Shown here piece by piece: positions 1 to 6,490 of a stretch of DNA of 8,902 nucleotides; positions within the stretch are counted from its first letter, which is position 1, and every line of letters starts with the position of its first letter. Source of the DNA: Actinomycetales bacterium (lineage in GTDB: Bacteria > Actinomycetota > Actinomycetes > Actinomycetales > Cellulomonadaceae); contig JAATES010000320.1 of the NCBI GenBank assembly GCA_015655615.1, positions 1-8,902 of the forward strand. Direction: 5' to 3'. Below the pieces are notes generated by a model that was not told the DNA's origin, searched no databases, and saw only the letters and a program-made list of their open reading frames with translations. The position numbers and the translations under genes are program-made.

Positions 1-670
1 CCAGGTCGTTGCACGCCAGCAGCGTTGAGCCCGCCAGGTGACCGTAGGGCGGTCGCATGAGGACGGGGCGGGCGCCGAGAAGGCGTTCCATGGCGTCGCT
101 GGTACGCGTGAGCTCAGCCACGCAGGCCGCATAGTCAAGCCGTGCGAGATCCCGATGGTCCCACGTATGGTTGCCGAACTCATGGACCGAGCGGTACGGC
201 TCCAGCAGCGCATGGTGGGTGCTCAGGTGGTCTCCGCGGACGAAGAAGGTTGCCACAGCATCCTTGGCGGCGAGGGTCTCCAGCACCTGTGGCGTCCACC
301 GCGGCAAGGGTCCGTCGTCGAAGGTCAGGCAGGCTTGCGGCCTGCTCGATGAGCCCGACCAGGTCACCTGGACGACAGGATGCCTCGGCGGCGTGCGCCG
401 CCCGGCGTGGATGCTCGCAGCCGGTCCGGTGTAGAAGGGCAATGGCCTGCGCTGCGCATACGACTCGGTGAGGGATCTGATGCCATCGCCCCCGACGAGC
501 CCCGCCACGCCGGCCAGTGCACCGGCAGCGAGCGCGGCACGACGGGAGACCAGGCCTCGCGAAGGATCATCGGTCTGGTCAGCCGAGGTGGTGGGGCCGA
601 CGTCACCGTCCGTGGGGGGAGAGCCCGGGCCGCCAGCAGCCGGGTGCGGGGAGTCGGGCGGGGCGTTCAC
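1..670 (-). CDS. Tat-exported polysaccharide deacetylase (CE4/NodB family), 3' end outside window
   Basis: Only the first 223 codons are in the window. The product probably removes N- or O-acetyl groups from a cell-wall or other extracellular polysaccharide as a metal-dependent CE4 enzyme. Visible NodB motifs: TFDDGP at residues 116-121 (catalytic and metal Asp118/119), NHTWDH around 167-172 (His168 and His172 as metal ligands), and RPPYG at 206-210. The later motifs, including the leucine and C-terminal His motifs, lie off the edge. A twin-arginine signal is visible: SRRAALAAG with Arg43-Arg44, followed by a hydrophobic Ala/Gly/Val/Leu stretch, after a 40-residue Pro/Gly/Asp-rich leader. The GTG at 668-670 was chosen because no start codon lies between it and the RR pair, and because a TAGTGT box ends 8 nt upstream. 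An in-frame GTG at 680-682 is the alternative. It is divergent from the GNAT gene. Family is certain; substrate is unknown. Confidence 0.9.
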   Translation of the reverse strand, partial: MNAPPDSPHPAAGGPGSPPTDGDVGPTTSADQTDDPSRGLVSRRAALAAGALAGVAGLVGGDGIRSLTESYAQRRPLPFYTGPAASIHAGRRTPPRHPVVQVTWSGSSSRPQACLTFDDGPLPRWTPQVLETLAAKDAVATFFVRGDHLSTHHALLEPYRSVHEFGNHTWDHRDLARLDYAACVAELTRTSDAMERLLGARPVLMRPPYGHLAGSTLLACNDL

Positions 671-678
671 GCGGCGTG

Positions 679-684
679 ACACTA
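679..684 (-). promoter_or_regulatory. Candidate -10 box of the deacetylase gene
   Basis: On the minus strand the hexamer reads TAGTGT, matching the actinobacterial TANNNT -10 pattern, and ends 8 nt before the GTG start. This spacing predicts a leaderless or nearly leaderless transcript. There is no Shine-Dalgarno-like sequence before the GTG, which agrees. No clear -35 box is seen; its expected position falls in the dyad at 696-719. Confidence 0.45.
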
Positions 685-695
685 CCAGCCGGACG

Positions 696-719
696 GCCGG
701 GTACGCATGCCGACCCGGC
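696..719. promoter_or_regulatory. Operator-like imperfect palindrome between divergent promoters
   Basis: The 24-bp dyad has outer arms GCCGGGT (696-702) and ACCCGGC (713-719) and a perfect central GCATGC (705-710), all sharing one centre at 707.5. Twenty of 24 positions are symmetric. It lies where the -35 regions of both the deacetylase (minus) and GNAT (plus) promoters should be, so a dimeric repressor or activator bound here could control both genes. The regulator is not identifiable, and a chance palindrome in GC-rich DNA remains possible. Confidence 0.4.
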
Positions 720-729
720 GGGTGTGCGG

Positions 730-735
730 CACAAT
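730..735 (+). promoter_or_regulatory. Candidate -10 box of the GNAT gene
   Basis: CACAAT ends 6 nt before the ATG at 742, the spacing expected for a leaderless transcript. It keeps the A at position 2 and T at position 6 of the -10 consensus but lacks the first T. No Shine-Dalgarno sequence precedes the ATG, which supports leaderless translation. Confidence 0.35.
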
Positions 736-741
736 CGGCGT

Positions 742-1644
742 ATGGGAGCTTGGCCGATACGCCGCACGAGGACGCCGCCATCGGCCGCTCGGCTGCTGAC
801 CGACGCGGATCTGGAGCAGGCGGCTGCGCTCTGCGCGCTCGACCCGGTCGCCTCAGTGCTCGCTGCGGGCCGGATCGACCAGATGCTGCGGTCCGGCCAG
901 CGGCACAACCCGGGCGAGTTCTGGGGATACCCCGCGCAGGGACCGCTCGTCGCGGTGTGCTGGTCAGGTGCGAACATCGTCCCCGTCAATCCCCACCGGG
1001 ACGAGCGCGCACTGTCGGCCTTCGCAGAGATGGCGCTGCGGCGGGGCCGCACGGCCTCGAGCATGGTGGGACCGGCTGCGGATGTGCTGGGTCTGTGGGA
1101 ATTGCTCCGTGGTCAATGGCGGCGCCCGCGCGACGTCCGGGCAGAGCAGCCGTCCCTCGCCATGAGCGAGCCTTCCGTGGTCGCCGCTGACCCCCGGGTT
1201 CGTCTCTCCACGTTGTCAGATTTCCCGCTGGTGCTACCAGCCTGCGTGGCGATGTTCACCGAGGAGATCGGCTATTCGCCGGTCCTGGCCGCCCCCCAGA
1301 CCTATGCGGAACGGGTGCGCTGGCTGATCTCGCAGCAACGGTCCCTGGTCCGGCTCTCCCCCCCGGAGCCCGGGCGCGTGCCATCATCCGCGGCGACGGT
1401 GGAGTTCAAGGCCGAGCTGGGTGCGTTGTCGCCCCAGGTGGCCCAAGTCCAGGGAGTGTGGGTGTCGCCCGGCCGGCGCCGTCAGGGACTGGCGGTGCCG
1501 GCCATGGCTGCCGTGGTGGCCGCCGCGCTGCGCCATCGCCCGATCGTGTCGTTGTATGTGAACTCGTACAACACCGCTGCGCTCGCGACCTACCGCGCAG
1601 TCGGCTTCGAACGCGTGGGAACCTATGCGACGGTGTTGTTCTGA
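742..1644 (+). CDS. GNAT family N-acetyltransferase with N-terminal DUF4081 domain
   Basis: A 300-residue protein of the actinobacterial two-domain acetyltransferase family commonly found next to proS or ispG. Residues about 17-135 match the DUF4081-type N-terminal domain (for example EFWGY at 59-63, SGANIVPV at 75-82, SSMVGPA at 106-112). Residues about 150-300 form the GNAT domain. The acetyl-CoA motif A is VQGVWVSPGRRRQGLA (236-251), with Arg-Arg-Gln-Gly-Leu-Ala as the pyrophosphate loop, followed by the conserved LYVNSYNTAALATYRAVGF (271-289). The frame is open upstream to 517, but that would overlap the divergent deacetylase gene and its promoter. The ATG at 742 fits the family N terminus and follows a -10-like box. 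A short Pro/Ser insertion at about 206-217 precedes the FKAE strand. The acetyl acceptor is unknown. A promoter-like box before proS suggests separate transcription of that gene. Confidence 0.92.
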   Translation: MGAWPIRRTRTPPSAARLLTDADLEQAAALCALDPVASVLAAGRIDQMLRSGQRHNPGEFWGYPAQGPLVAVCWSGANIVPVNPHRDERALSAFAEMALRRGRTASSMVGPAADVLGLWELLRGQWRRPRDVRAEQPSLAMSEPSVVAADPRVRLSTLSDFPLVLPACVAMFTEEIGYSPVLAAPQTYAERVRWLISQQRSLVRLSPPEPGRVPSSAATVEFKAELGALSPQVAQVQGVWVSPGRRRQGLAVPAMAAVVAAALRHRPIVSLYVNSYNTAALATYRAVGFERVGTYATVLF

Positions 1645-1693
1645 GACGCCCGGAACGACCTGCGTCGTGAACCGCATGGCGTCGCACTGTCGG

Positions 1694-1699
1694 TAGGCT
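1694..1699 (+). promoter_or_regulatory. -10 box of a likely leaderless proS transcript
   Basis: TAGGCT matches TANNNT and is followed by exactly 7 nt before the proS ATG, so the predicted transcription start is the A of the start codon. There is no Shine-Dalgarno sequence in the 7 nt. No convincing -35 hexamer is seen. An identical TAGGCT lies before the rimP operon, which makes both more credible. Confidence 0.6.
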
Positions 1700-1706
1700 G
1701 GACACC

Positions 1707-3494
1707 ATGCTCATGCGGATGTCCTCCCTGTTCCTGCGCACCCTGCGCGAAGATCCTGCCGATGCCGAGGTGGCCAGTCACCGGCTGCTGGTCCGTGCCG
1801 GTTACATCCGGAGGGCGGCACCCGGCATCTACACGTGGCTTCCGCTGGGGCTGCGTGTCCTGGCCAAGGTCGAGCGCATCGTGCGTGAGGAGATGGTCGC
1901 AGCGGGCGCCCAGGAGGTGCATTTCCCTGCACTCCTGCCCCGGGAGCCCTATGAGGCGACCGGCCGCTGGACCGAATACGGTCCCAACCTCTTCCGGCTG
2001 AAGGACCGTAAAGAGGCGGACTACCTGCTGGCACCCACCCATGAGGAGATGTTCACCCTTCTGGTCAAGGACCTCTATTCGTCGTACAAGGATCTGCCGG
2101 TGACGTTGTTCCAGATCCAGACCAAATACCGCGACGAGGCGCGTCCTCGCGCCGGGCTGCTGCGCGGCCGCGAGTTCGTGATGAAGGACGCCTATTCCTT
2201 CGACGCGGACGATGCCGGTCTGGACGCCTCGTACGCCGCCCAGCGGGACGCCTACGAGCGCATCTTCACGCGTCTCGGCCTGGACTATGTCATCGTCGCT
2301 GCCACGTCGGGGGCCATGGGCGGATCGCGGAGCGAGGAGTTCCTCTCGCCGACGGCCATCGGCGAGGACACCTTCGTGCGTTCCCCGGGGGGATACGCGG
2401 CCAATGTCGAGGCCGTGACCACACCGGCGCCGGAGCCGATGTCCTTCGCTGACGCACCGGCCCCCACGGTGGTCGACACCCCGGACGCAGGCACGATCGA
2501 CGCGTTGGTGGCCGTGCTCGATCAGGTCGCCCCGCGGGCCGACCGTGCGTGGCAGGCCGCGGACACCTTGAAGAACGTGGTCTTCGCGCTCACCCAGCCG
2601 GACGGCACCCGCGAGTTGCTCGTGGTGGGATTGCCCGGAGACCGCGATGTCGATGTCAAGCGACTTGAGGCCGCCGTCGCCCCTGCCGAGGCCGAACCGG
2701 CCGGAGATTCGGACTTCGCGAAGCATCCCGGTTTGGTGCGTGGCTACATCGGACCACAGGCACTGGGTCAGGCACAGGCCGCCGAGGGTCAGGACGCGGT
2801 GCGGTATCTGGTGGACCCCCGGGTGGTGAGCGGTACGGCGTGGGCCACGGGAGCCAACGCGGACGGCAAGCACGTGATCGGCCTGGTCGCGGGGCGTGAC
2901 TTCACGCCGGACGGCACGATCGAGGCTGCCGAGGTCCGGGCCGGAGACCCGGCCCCTGATGGCTCCGGCCCGCTGGAGCTGGCCCGTGGCATCGAGATCG
3001 GGCACATCTTCCAGCTGGGCCGCAAATACGCGGAGGCGCTGGGCCTGAAGGTGCTGGATGTCCACGGCAAGCAGGTGGTCGTGACGATGGGCTCTTACGG
3101 CATCGGCGTGACGCGTGCGCTCGCGGCGCTGGCCGAGGCTCATCATGACGACCGCGGTCTGGCCTGGCCGGCCCATCTGGCACCCGCCCAGGTGCACGTC
3201 GTCGCCACCGGGAAGGATGCTGCCGTGCTGGCGGCGGCCGAGCAGATCGCGGTGAGCCTGTCGGACGCCGGAGTCGAGGTGCTGTTCGACGATCGCCTCA
3301 AGGTGTCCCCGGGCGTGAAGTTCGCAGACGCAGAACTGCTGGGTGTGCCCGTGGTCGTCGTGGTGGGACGCGGGCTCGCTGAGGGCGTGATCGAGGTCAG
3401 GTCGCGGGACGGCAGCGAGGCCCGGCAGGTGGGCGTCGACCTTGCCCTGGCGGAGATCGAGCAGCGTGTCGCGGCGCTGGGAACCCAGCGCTGA
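1707..3494 (+). CDS. proS: Prolyl-tRNA synthetase (bacterial type with editing domain)
   Basis: Charges tRNA-Pro with proline in the cytoplasm using ATP. At 595 residues it has the usual length of the long bacterial form. The N terminus ([18 protein letters not shown], residues 4-21) is typical of actinobacterial ProS. Class II motifs are visible: motif 1 near [13 protein letters not shown] (46-58), motif 2 at [20 protein letters not shown] (147-165), and motif 3 at [11 protein letters not shown] (462-472). Between motifs 2 and 3, residues about 225-410 form the YbaK-like INS domain that hydrolyses Ala-tRNA-Pro; Lys289 (LKN) and GYIGP (346-350) are the conserved marks. The C-terminal anticodon-binding domain covers about 490-590. 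The ATG at 1707 follows a -10 box by 7 nt, and the next Mets (1713, 1719) would shorten a conserved N terminus. All key motifs are intact. Confidence 0.98.
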   Translation: MLMRMSSLFLRTLREDPADAEVASHRLLVRAGYIRRAAPGIYTWLPLGLRVLAKVERIVREEMVAAGAQEVHFPALLPREPYEATGRWTEYGPNLFRLKDRKEADYLLAPTHEEMFTLLVKDLYSSYKDLPVTLFQIQTKYRDEARPRAGLLRGREFVMKDAYSFDADDAGLDASYAAQRDAYERIFTRLGLDYVIVAATSGAMGGSRSEEFLSPTAIGEDTFVRSPGGYAANVEAVTTPAPEPMSFADAPAPTVVDTPDAGTIDALVAVLDQVAPRADRAWQAADTLKNVVFALTQPDGTRELLVVGLPGDRDVDVKRLEAAVAPAEAEPAGDSDFAKHPGLVRGYIGPQALGQAQAAEGQDAVRYLVDPRVVSGTAWATGANADGKHVIGLVAGRDFTPDGTIEAAEVRAGDPAPDGSGPLELARGIEIGHIFQLGRKYAEALGLKVLDVHGKQVVVTMGSYGIGVTRALAALAEAHHDDRGLAWPAHLAPAQVHVVATGKDAAVLAAAEQIAVSLSDAGVEVLFDDRLKVSPGVKFADAELLGVPVVVVVGRGLAEGVIEVRSRDGSEARQVGVDLALAEIEQRVAALGTQR

Positions 3495-3523
3495 ACTGGG
3501 CACCGATCGCTGAGGGGCCTCGC

Positions 3524-4606
3524 CTACGACGCGGTGTACTCCGTGAGGCCGGGCAGCGCCTCCGCTGCGGCACCCGCCGCGAGGGCATCCAGATAGCTGT
3601 CCGCCAGCAGGTCCGCGGTCGCGGCGCGTTGGTCGGCGTCCACGACGGTGAAGAGCGCGCTGATGCGGTGCGTCTGCTCGTCGCGCAGTGACACGAGCCG
3701 TGCCCGCAGGCTCTTGGTGCTGGTGAGCTTGGCATCGAGGGGATAGAGAACCTGCCGGGGGTCGTCGGCGGTGCCGTCCAGCCCGGCGGCCACGGCCCAC
3801 GAGGTCGCGCGCGTGCGATTGGCGACCGCCCGGGCCAGAGTGGTCGTGCGCTCGCGGCCACTGAGTCGCTGCAGCGCGAAGATCTCCCGGACATAGCCCA
3901 CTGCATCCTCGCTGGCGATCAGATCGCTGACGGCGCTGCCCGGTGCGTTCGCGGGCAGCGCGAGAGTCTCAGGACTCTGCAGCGCGGTGAGGAAGTCACC
4001 CGAGGGAACCGTGAGCTTCGCCGTCGCGGCGAGGGTCTCCGCCTGGGCCATCTGGGAGGCAGCGACTGAGGCATAGAGGCGCGCCTGCAGCGCGTCGGGT
4101 GCCGAGGCGAGACTCCCGCGGGCCCGGGTGGCGGAGGTGGCCAGCGTAGTCACCAGAGACTGGAGGTCCGTGGCAGGATCCTCGGTGGAGGGCGCGGCGG
4201 CGGTGTCCGGGGAGGACGGGGACGCGCTGGCGGGCAGGGGGCCTGCGGCCAAGGGAAGTCCGGACTCGTATACGCCGCCGAGAGCGGTCAGCTGCGTCGT
4301 AGCCTGGGTGATGATGCTGGCGACTGAGGAAGCCACCGGAGCCGCGAGATCGCCTGACTTCGCCAATGCCGTGGCGATGGCCTGCGTGGTGAGGATATCC
4401 GCGACCATCGCCTGGCGCAGGGCTTCGCTGGCGTCAGGTGTCGGCTCGACGGGCAGCGACGTCTCCAGCCGCAGTCCGCAACCGGTCAGGGTCATGCAGA
4501 CGGCGATCATGACCGTTGCGAGCACCGCGCGCAGGGATCCCCGCGCGGGTCGGTGGCGCGGGGCTGTGCTCTCGGAAACCTGTGTCATCGTTCTCGATGC
4601 TCTCAT
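3524..4606 (-). CDS. Putative lipoprotein with DUF4439 (ferritin-like) domain
   Basis: About 360 residues, Ala/Thr/Ser-rich. A lipoprotein signal is visible: Arg-rich n-region (RHRPARGSLR), hydrophobic VLATVMIAVCMTL, then the lipobox LTGC with the lipidated cysteine at residue 43, so the protein should be anchored outside the membrane. A Pro/Ser-rich linker with ASPSSPDTAAAPSTEDP lies in the first half. The C-terminal ~140 residues are helical, with SEDAVGYVREIFALQRLSG and LRARLVSLRDEQTHRISALF. These, and the position between proS and rimP, resemble the DUF4439 proteins of actinobacteria (the equivalent of Rv2844 in M. tuberculosis); this rests on recall, not a search. Function is unknown; iron binding is not shown. 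The start is uncertain: ATG at 4604-4606 or ATG at 4586-4588, the latter preceded by a weak GAGAACG. The frame stays open to 4765, but that would run through the rimP promoter. It converges with proS. Confidence 0.75.
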   Translation of the reverse strand: MRASRTMTQVSESTAPRHRPARGSLRAVLATVMIAVCMTLTGCGLRLETSLPVEPTPDASEALRQAMVADILTTQAIATALAKSGDLAAPVASSVASIITQATTQLTALGGVYESGLPLAAGPLPASASPSSPDTAAAPSTEDPATDLQSLVTTLATSATRARGSLASAPDALQARLYASVAASQMAQAETLAATAKLTVPSGDFLTALQSPETLALPANAPGSAVSDLIASEDAVGYVREIFALQRLSGRERTTTLARAVANRTRATSWAVAAGLDGTADDPRQVLYPLDAKLTSTKSLRARLVSLRDEQTHRISALFTVVDADQRAATADLLADSYLDALAAGAAAEALPGLTEYTAS

Positions 4607-4625
4607 GGTCGCGACCGAAGTCGGT
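4607..4625. repeat. Two overlapping short palindromes upstream of the lipoprotein gene
   Basis: GGTCGCGACC (4607-4616) is a perfect 10-bp palindrome touching the ATG at 4606. It overlaps a second inverted repeat, ACCGA-ag-TCGGT (4614-4625). Together they could be an operator or a 5' hairpin for the minus-strand gene. Short palindromes are common in GC-rich DNA, so confidence is low. Confidence 0.25.
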
Positions 4626-4666
4626 GAAGGACGCGGGTGCGCGGTGTCGGGGCCTCTCGCTACCGC

Positions 4667-4672
4667 TAGGCT
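4667..4672 (+). promoter_or_regulatory. -10 box of the rimP-nusA-ylxR-infB operon
   Basis: TAGGCT matches TANNNT and is identical to the proS box. Transcription would start near 4679, giving a leader of about 92 nt before rimP. The -35 region is weak (no TTGAC-like hexamer at 16-18 nt spacing). It is the best promoter match in the 164-nt gap between the lipoprotein gene and rimP. Confidence 0.5.
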
Positions 4673-4722
4673 TATGACACACGGCCGAGCCGCTAGAACT
4701 CCACATCTGACGGACGAGGCAC

Positions 4723-4745
4723 CCAGGCGGTGGCTCCGTACCTGG
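4723..4745 (+). other. Candidate stem-loop in the rimP leader
   Basis: CCAGG (4723-4727) pairs with CCTGG (4741-4745), and inside it CGG (4728-4730) pairs with CCG (4736-4738) around the loop TGGCT, leaving a 2-nt bulge (TA). The hairpin ends about 10 nt before the Shine-Dalgarno sequence at 4756-4761, so it would not mask it. No U-tract follows, so it is not an intrinsic terminator. A regulatory role is speculative. Confidence 0.25.
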
Positions 4746-4755
4746 TCAGAGACAC

Positions 4756-4761
4756 GAGAGG
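4756..4761 (+). promoter_or_regulatory. Ribosome binding site of rimP
   Basis: GAGAGG lies 9 nt before the ATG at 4771. It is a good Shine-Dalgarno match and fixes the rimP start, in contrast to the likely leaderless genes in the left half of the window. Confidence 0.65.
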
Positions 4762-4770
4762 GCAAAGCTC

Positions 4771-5376
4771 ATGGCAGCGGGCAAGAAGAAGCGTGACTCG
4801 GGCGCAGGCGGGCGCAGGAGCACTCCTGAGCCCGCGGGTCTGGTGGCCCTGCGCGACCAGGTCGAAGCCTTGTTGCAGCCGGTCGTGGCCGCTCAGGGGA
4901 TGAGCCTCGAGGGGGTCGTCATCAAGGTCGCCGGTGCGCGCACGCTGGTGCGGGTCGTGGTCGATCTGCCGGCCGACGAGGTGGGAGCCATGAGCTTGGA
5001 CCAGGTCTCGGATGCCGCCCGGGCTGTCTCCGCCGCGCTGGACCAAGCCGACCCGATCACCGGCGGATACACCGTGGAAGTCTCGACCCCGGGGACCGCA
5101 CGACCGCTGACACTGCCGCACCATTATCTGCGTGCTCGTACCCGCTGGGTGGTCCTGGAGCTGCGCGATGGCTCCTCGGTTGCGGGGCGGCTTGCCGCAG
5201 TGACGGGCGGTGAGCACCTGCTGACCGTGCAGCCCGACGCGGGAGCTGAGCTGCTGGTGCCGTTCGCGGAGGTGGCGCGCGGCCGCATCGAGGTGGAACT
5301 CCATCGGGCGGGAGACGACGCCGAGTCCGGCATCGACGGCCCCGAAGATCACGACGACAACGAACTGGAAGACTGA
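4771..5376 (+). CDS. rimP: Ribosome maturation factor RimP
   Basis: Assists maturation of the 30S ribosomal subunit in the cytoplasm. The 201-residue product has the RimP N-terminal alpha/beta domain at about 25-113, with [26 protein letters not shown] (61-67) and the family signature [14 protein letters not shown] (100-113). The C-terminal SH3-like beta-barrel covers about 120-178 ([20 protein letters not shown]). A Lys/Arg/Gly-rich N-terminal tail (about 1-20) and an acidic Asp/Glu tail (182-201) flank the core and make it somewhat longer than the roughly 150-residue E. coli protein, as is common in actinobacteria. The ATG at 4771 has a good Shine-Dalgarno sequence 9 nt upstream. It is the first gene of the operon, and its stop codon is separated from the nusA ATG by 1 nt, suggesting translational coupling. 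Confidence 0.96.
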   Translation: MAAGKKKRDSGAGGRRSTPEPAGLVALRDQVEALLQPVVAAQGMSLEGVVIKVAGARTLVRVVVDLPADEVGAMSLDQVSDAARAVSAALDQADPITGGYTVEVSTPGTARPLTLPHHYLRARTRWVVLELRDGSSVAGRLAAVTGGEHLLTVQPDAGAELLVPFAEVARGRIEVELHRAGDDAESGIDGPEDHDDNELED

Positions 5377-5377
5377 C

Positions 5378-6490
5378 ATGGACATCGACATGGCTGCACT
5401 GCGCGCGATCGAGCGGGAGAAGGACCTCAGCCTCTCGGTCATGGTTGACGCCATCGAGCATGCGCTCGCCTTGGCCTACCAGCGTCTTCCCGGCGCTCAG
5501 CGTACGGCGCGCGTCGAGGTCGATCGCGCCTCGGGGCACGTGGTCGTGTGGGCACGAGAGGAATACGAGGTTCCCGTCGAGCCGGCTCCCGAGGTCGCCG
5601 AGACACCCTCGGAGGCAGCGGACCAGGCGGTGTCCGGCGCCGGAGCATCCTCCGGCGCCCAGCCGGAAGCCGTGGCGGCCGAGCCACCCGTGGTCCGGAC
5701 GCGTCGTGAGCTCGGCCCCGAGTTCGACGACACCCCCAGCGACTTCGGCAGGATCGCCACCGCCACTGCGCGCCAGGTGATCTTCCAGCGGCTCCGGGAC
5801 GCCGAGGACGATCAGATCCTCGGCGTGTTCCGGGGCAAGGAGAACGAGCTCCTCGCGGGAGTGATCCAGCAGTCGAGCGACGCGCGGAATGTCCATGTGG
5901 ACGTGGGCGGCACGGAGGCGCTCCTGCCCTCGCATGAGCAGGTTCCCACCGAGCGCTACCGGCACGGTGAGCGGATCCGGGCGTTCGTGCTCGAGGTGGC
6001 GCGGGGGACCAAGGGCCCGCAGATCACGTTGAGCCGGACCCATCCGGGGCTGGTGCGCAAGCTCTTCGAGATGGAGGTTCCGGAGATCGCCGACGGCTCC
6101 GTGGAGATCATGGCGCTGGCGCGGGAGGCTGGTCACCGCTCCAAGATGGCGGTGCGTTCCACCGTGTCAGGTCTCAACCCGAAGGGAGCCTGCATCGGCC
6201 CGATGGGTCAGCGGGTGCGCGCGGTCATGGCCGAGCTGCATGACGAGAAGATCGACATCGTCGACTGGTCGCCGGACCCGTCACGTTTCGTCGCTGCTGC
6301 GCTCTCCCCGGCGAATGTGACCTCGGTGACGGTCGTCGATGAGGCGACCCGTTCCTGTCGGGTCGTCGTGCCCGATTACCAGCTCTCCTTGGCCATCGGC
6401 AAAGAGGGCCAGAATGCCAGGCTGGCGGCGAAACTGACCGGCTGGCGCATCGACATCCGCTCCGATGAGGGCGCCGACGGGGCCTCATGA
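5378..6490 (+). CDS. nusA: Transcription termination/antitermination protein NusA
   Basis: Binds RNA polymerase and nascent RNA and modulates pausing, termination and antitermination. The 370-residue protein shows the N-terminal RNAP-binding domain starting [12 protein letters not shown], the S1 domain at about 154-222 ([11 protein letters not shown] at 180-190, ITLSRTHP at 216-223), KH1 at about 228-305 ([30 protein letters not shown]) and KH2 at about 310-362 ([28 protein letters not shown], with the GKEGQNAR loop at 341-348). There is no C-terminal acidic repeat pair, as expected outside proteobacteria. The N-terminal domain carries an Ala/Pro/Glu-rich insertion at about 64-112 before [11 protein letters not shown], much longer than the equivalent stretch of mycobacterial NusA. 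GGAAG at 5367-5371 is the Shine-Dalgarno sequence. The stop codon overlaps the ylxR ATG (ATGA). ATG at 5390 (Met5) is an unlikely alternative. Confidence 0.97.
   Translation: MDIDMAALRAIEREKDLSLSVMVDAIEHALALAYQRLPGAQRTARVEVDRASGHVVVWAREEYEVPVEPAPEVAETPSEAADQAVSGAGASSGAQPEAVAAEPPVVRTRRELGPEFDDTPSDFGRIATATARQVIFQRLRDAEDDQILGVFRGKENELLAGVIQQSSDARNVHVDVGGTEALLPSHEQVPTERYRHGERIRAFVLEVARGTKGPQITLSRTHPGLVRKLFEMEVPEIADGSVEIMALAREAGHRSKMAVRSTVSGLNPKGACIGPMGQRVRAVMAELHDEKIDIVDWSPDPSRFVAAALSPANVTSVTVVDEATRSCRVVVPDYQLSLAIGKEGQNARLAAKLTGWRIDIRSDEGADGAS

Noticed and set aside
517..741. 75-codon 5' extension of the GNAT gene
   Set aside because: It would overlap the divergent deacetylase coding region, has no family similarity, and the ATG at 742 matches the family N terminus.
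468..1190. 240-codon plus-strand open frame overlapping deacetylase and GNAT
   Set aside because: Arg/Gly/Ala-rich shadow in a different frame from the real GNAT gene; no domain.
1645..1668. Possible terminator after the GNAT gene (GACGC/GCGTC or ACGAC/GTCGT stems)
   Set aside because: Stems are only 5 bp, mutually exclusive, and not followed by a T-run; too weak to call.
1623..3800. 725-codon open frame on the minus strand across proS
   Set aside because: It is antisense to the clearly functional proS and shows His/Arg/Gly-rich, domain-free composition. Long antisense frames are expected where third codon positions are almost all G or C.
4607..4765. 53-codon 5' extension of the lipoprotein gene (TTG start)
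   Set aside because: It would run across the rimP promoter region and place 95 residues before the lipobox cysteine, too long for a signal peptide.
4626..4770. tRNA gene upstream of rimP, as metY in E. coli
   Set aside because: No cloverleaf, no TTC-containing T-arm and no CCA-end pattern seen in the gap.
5057..6136. 359-codon minus-strand open frame across rimP and nusA
   Set aside because: Shadow of conserved genes on the plus strand; no recognisable domain and no start signals.
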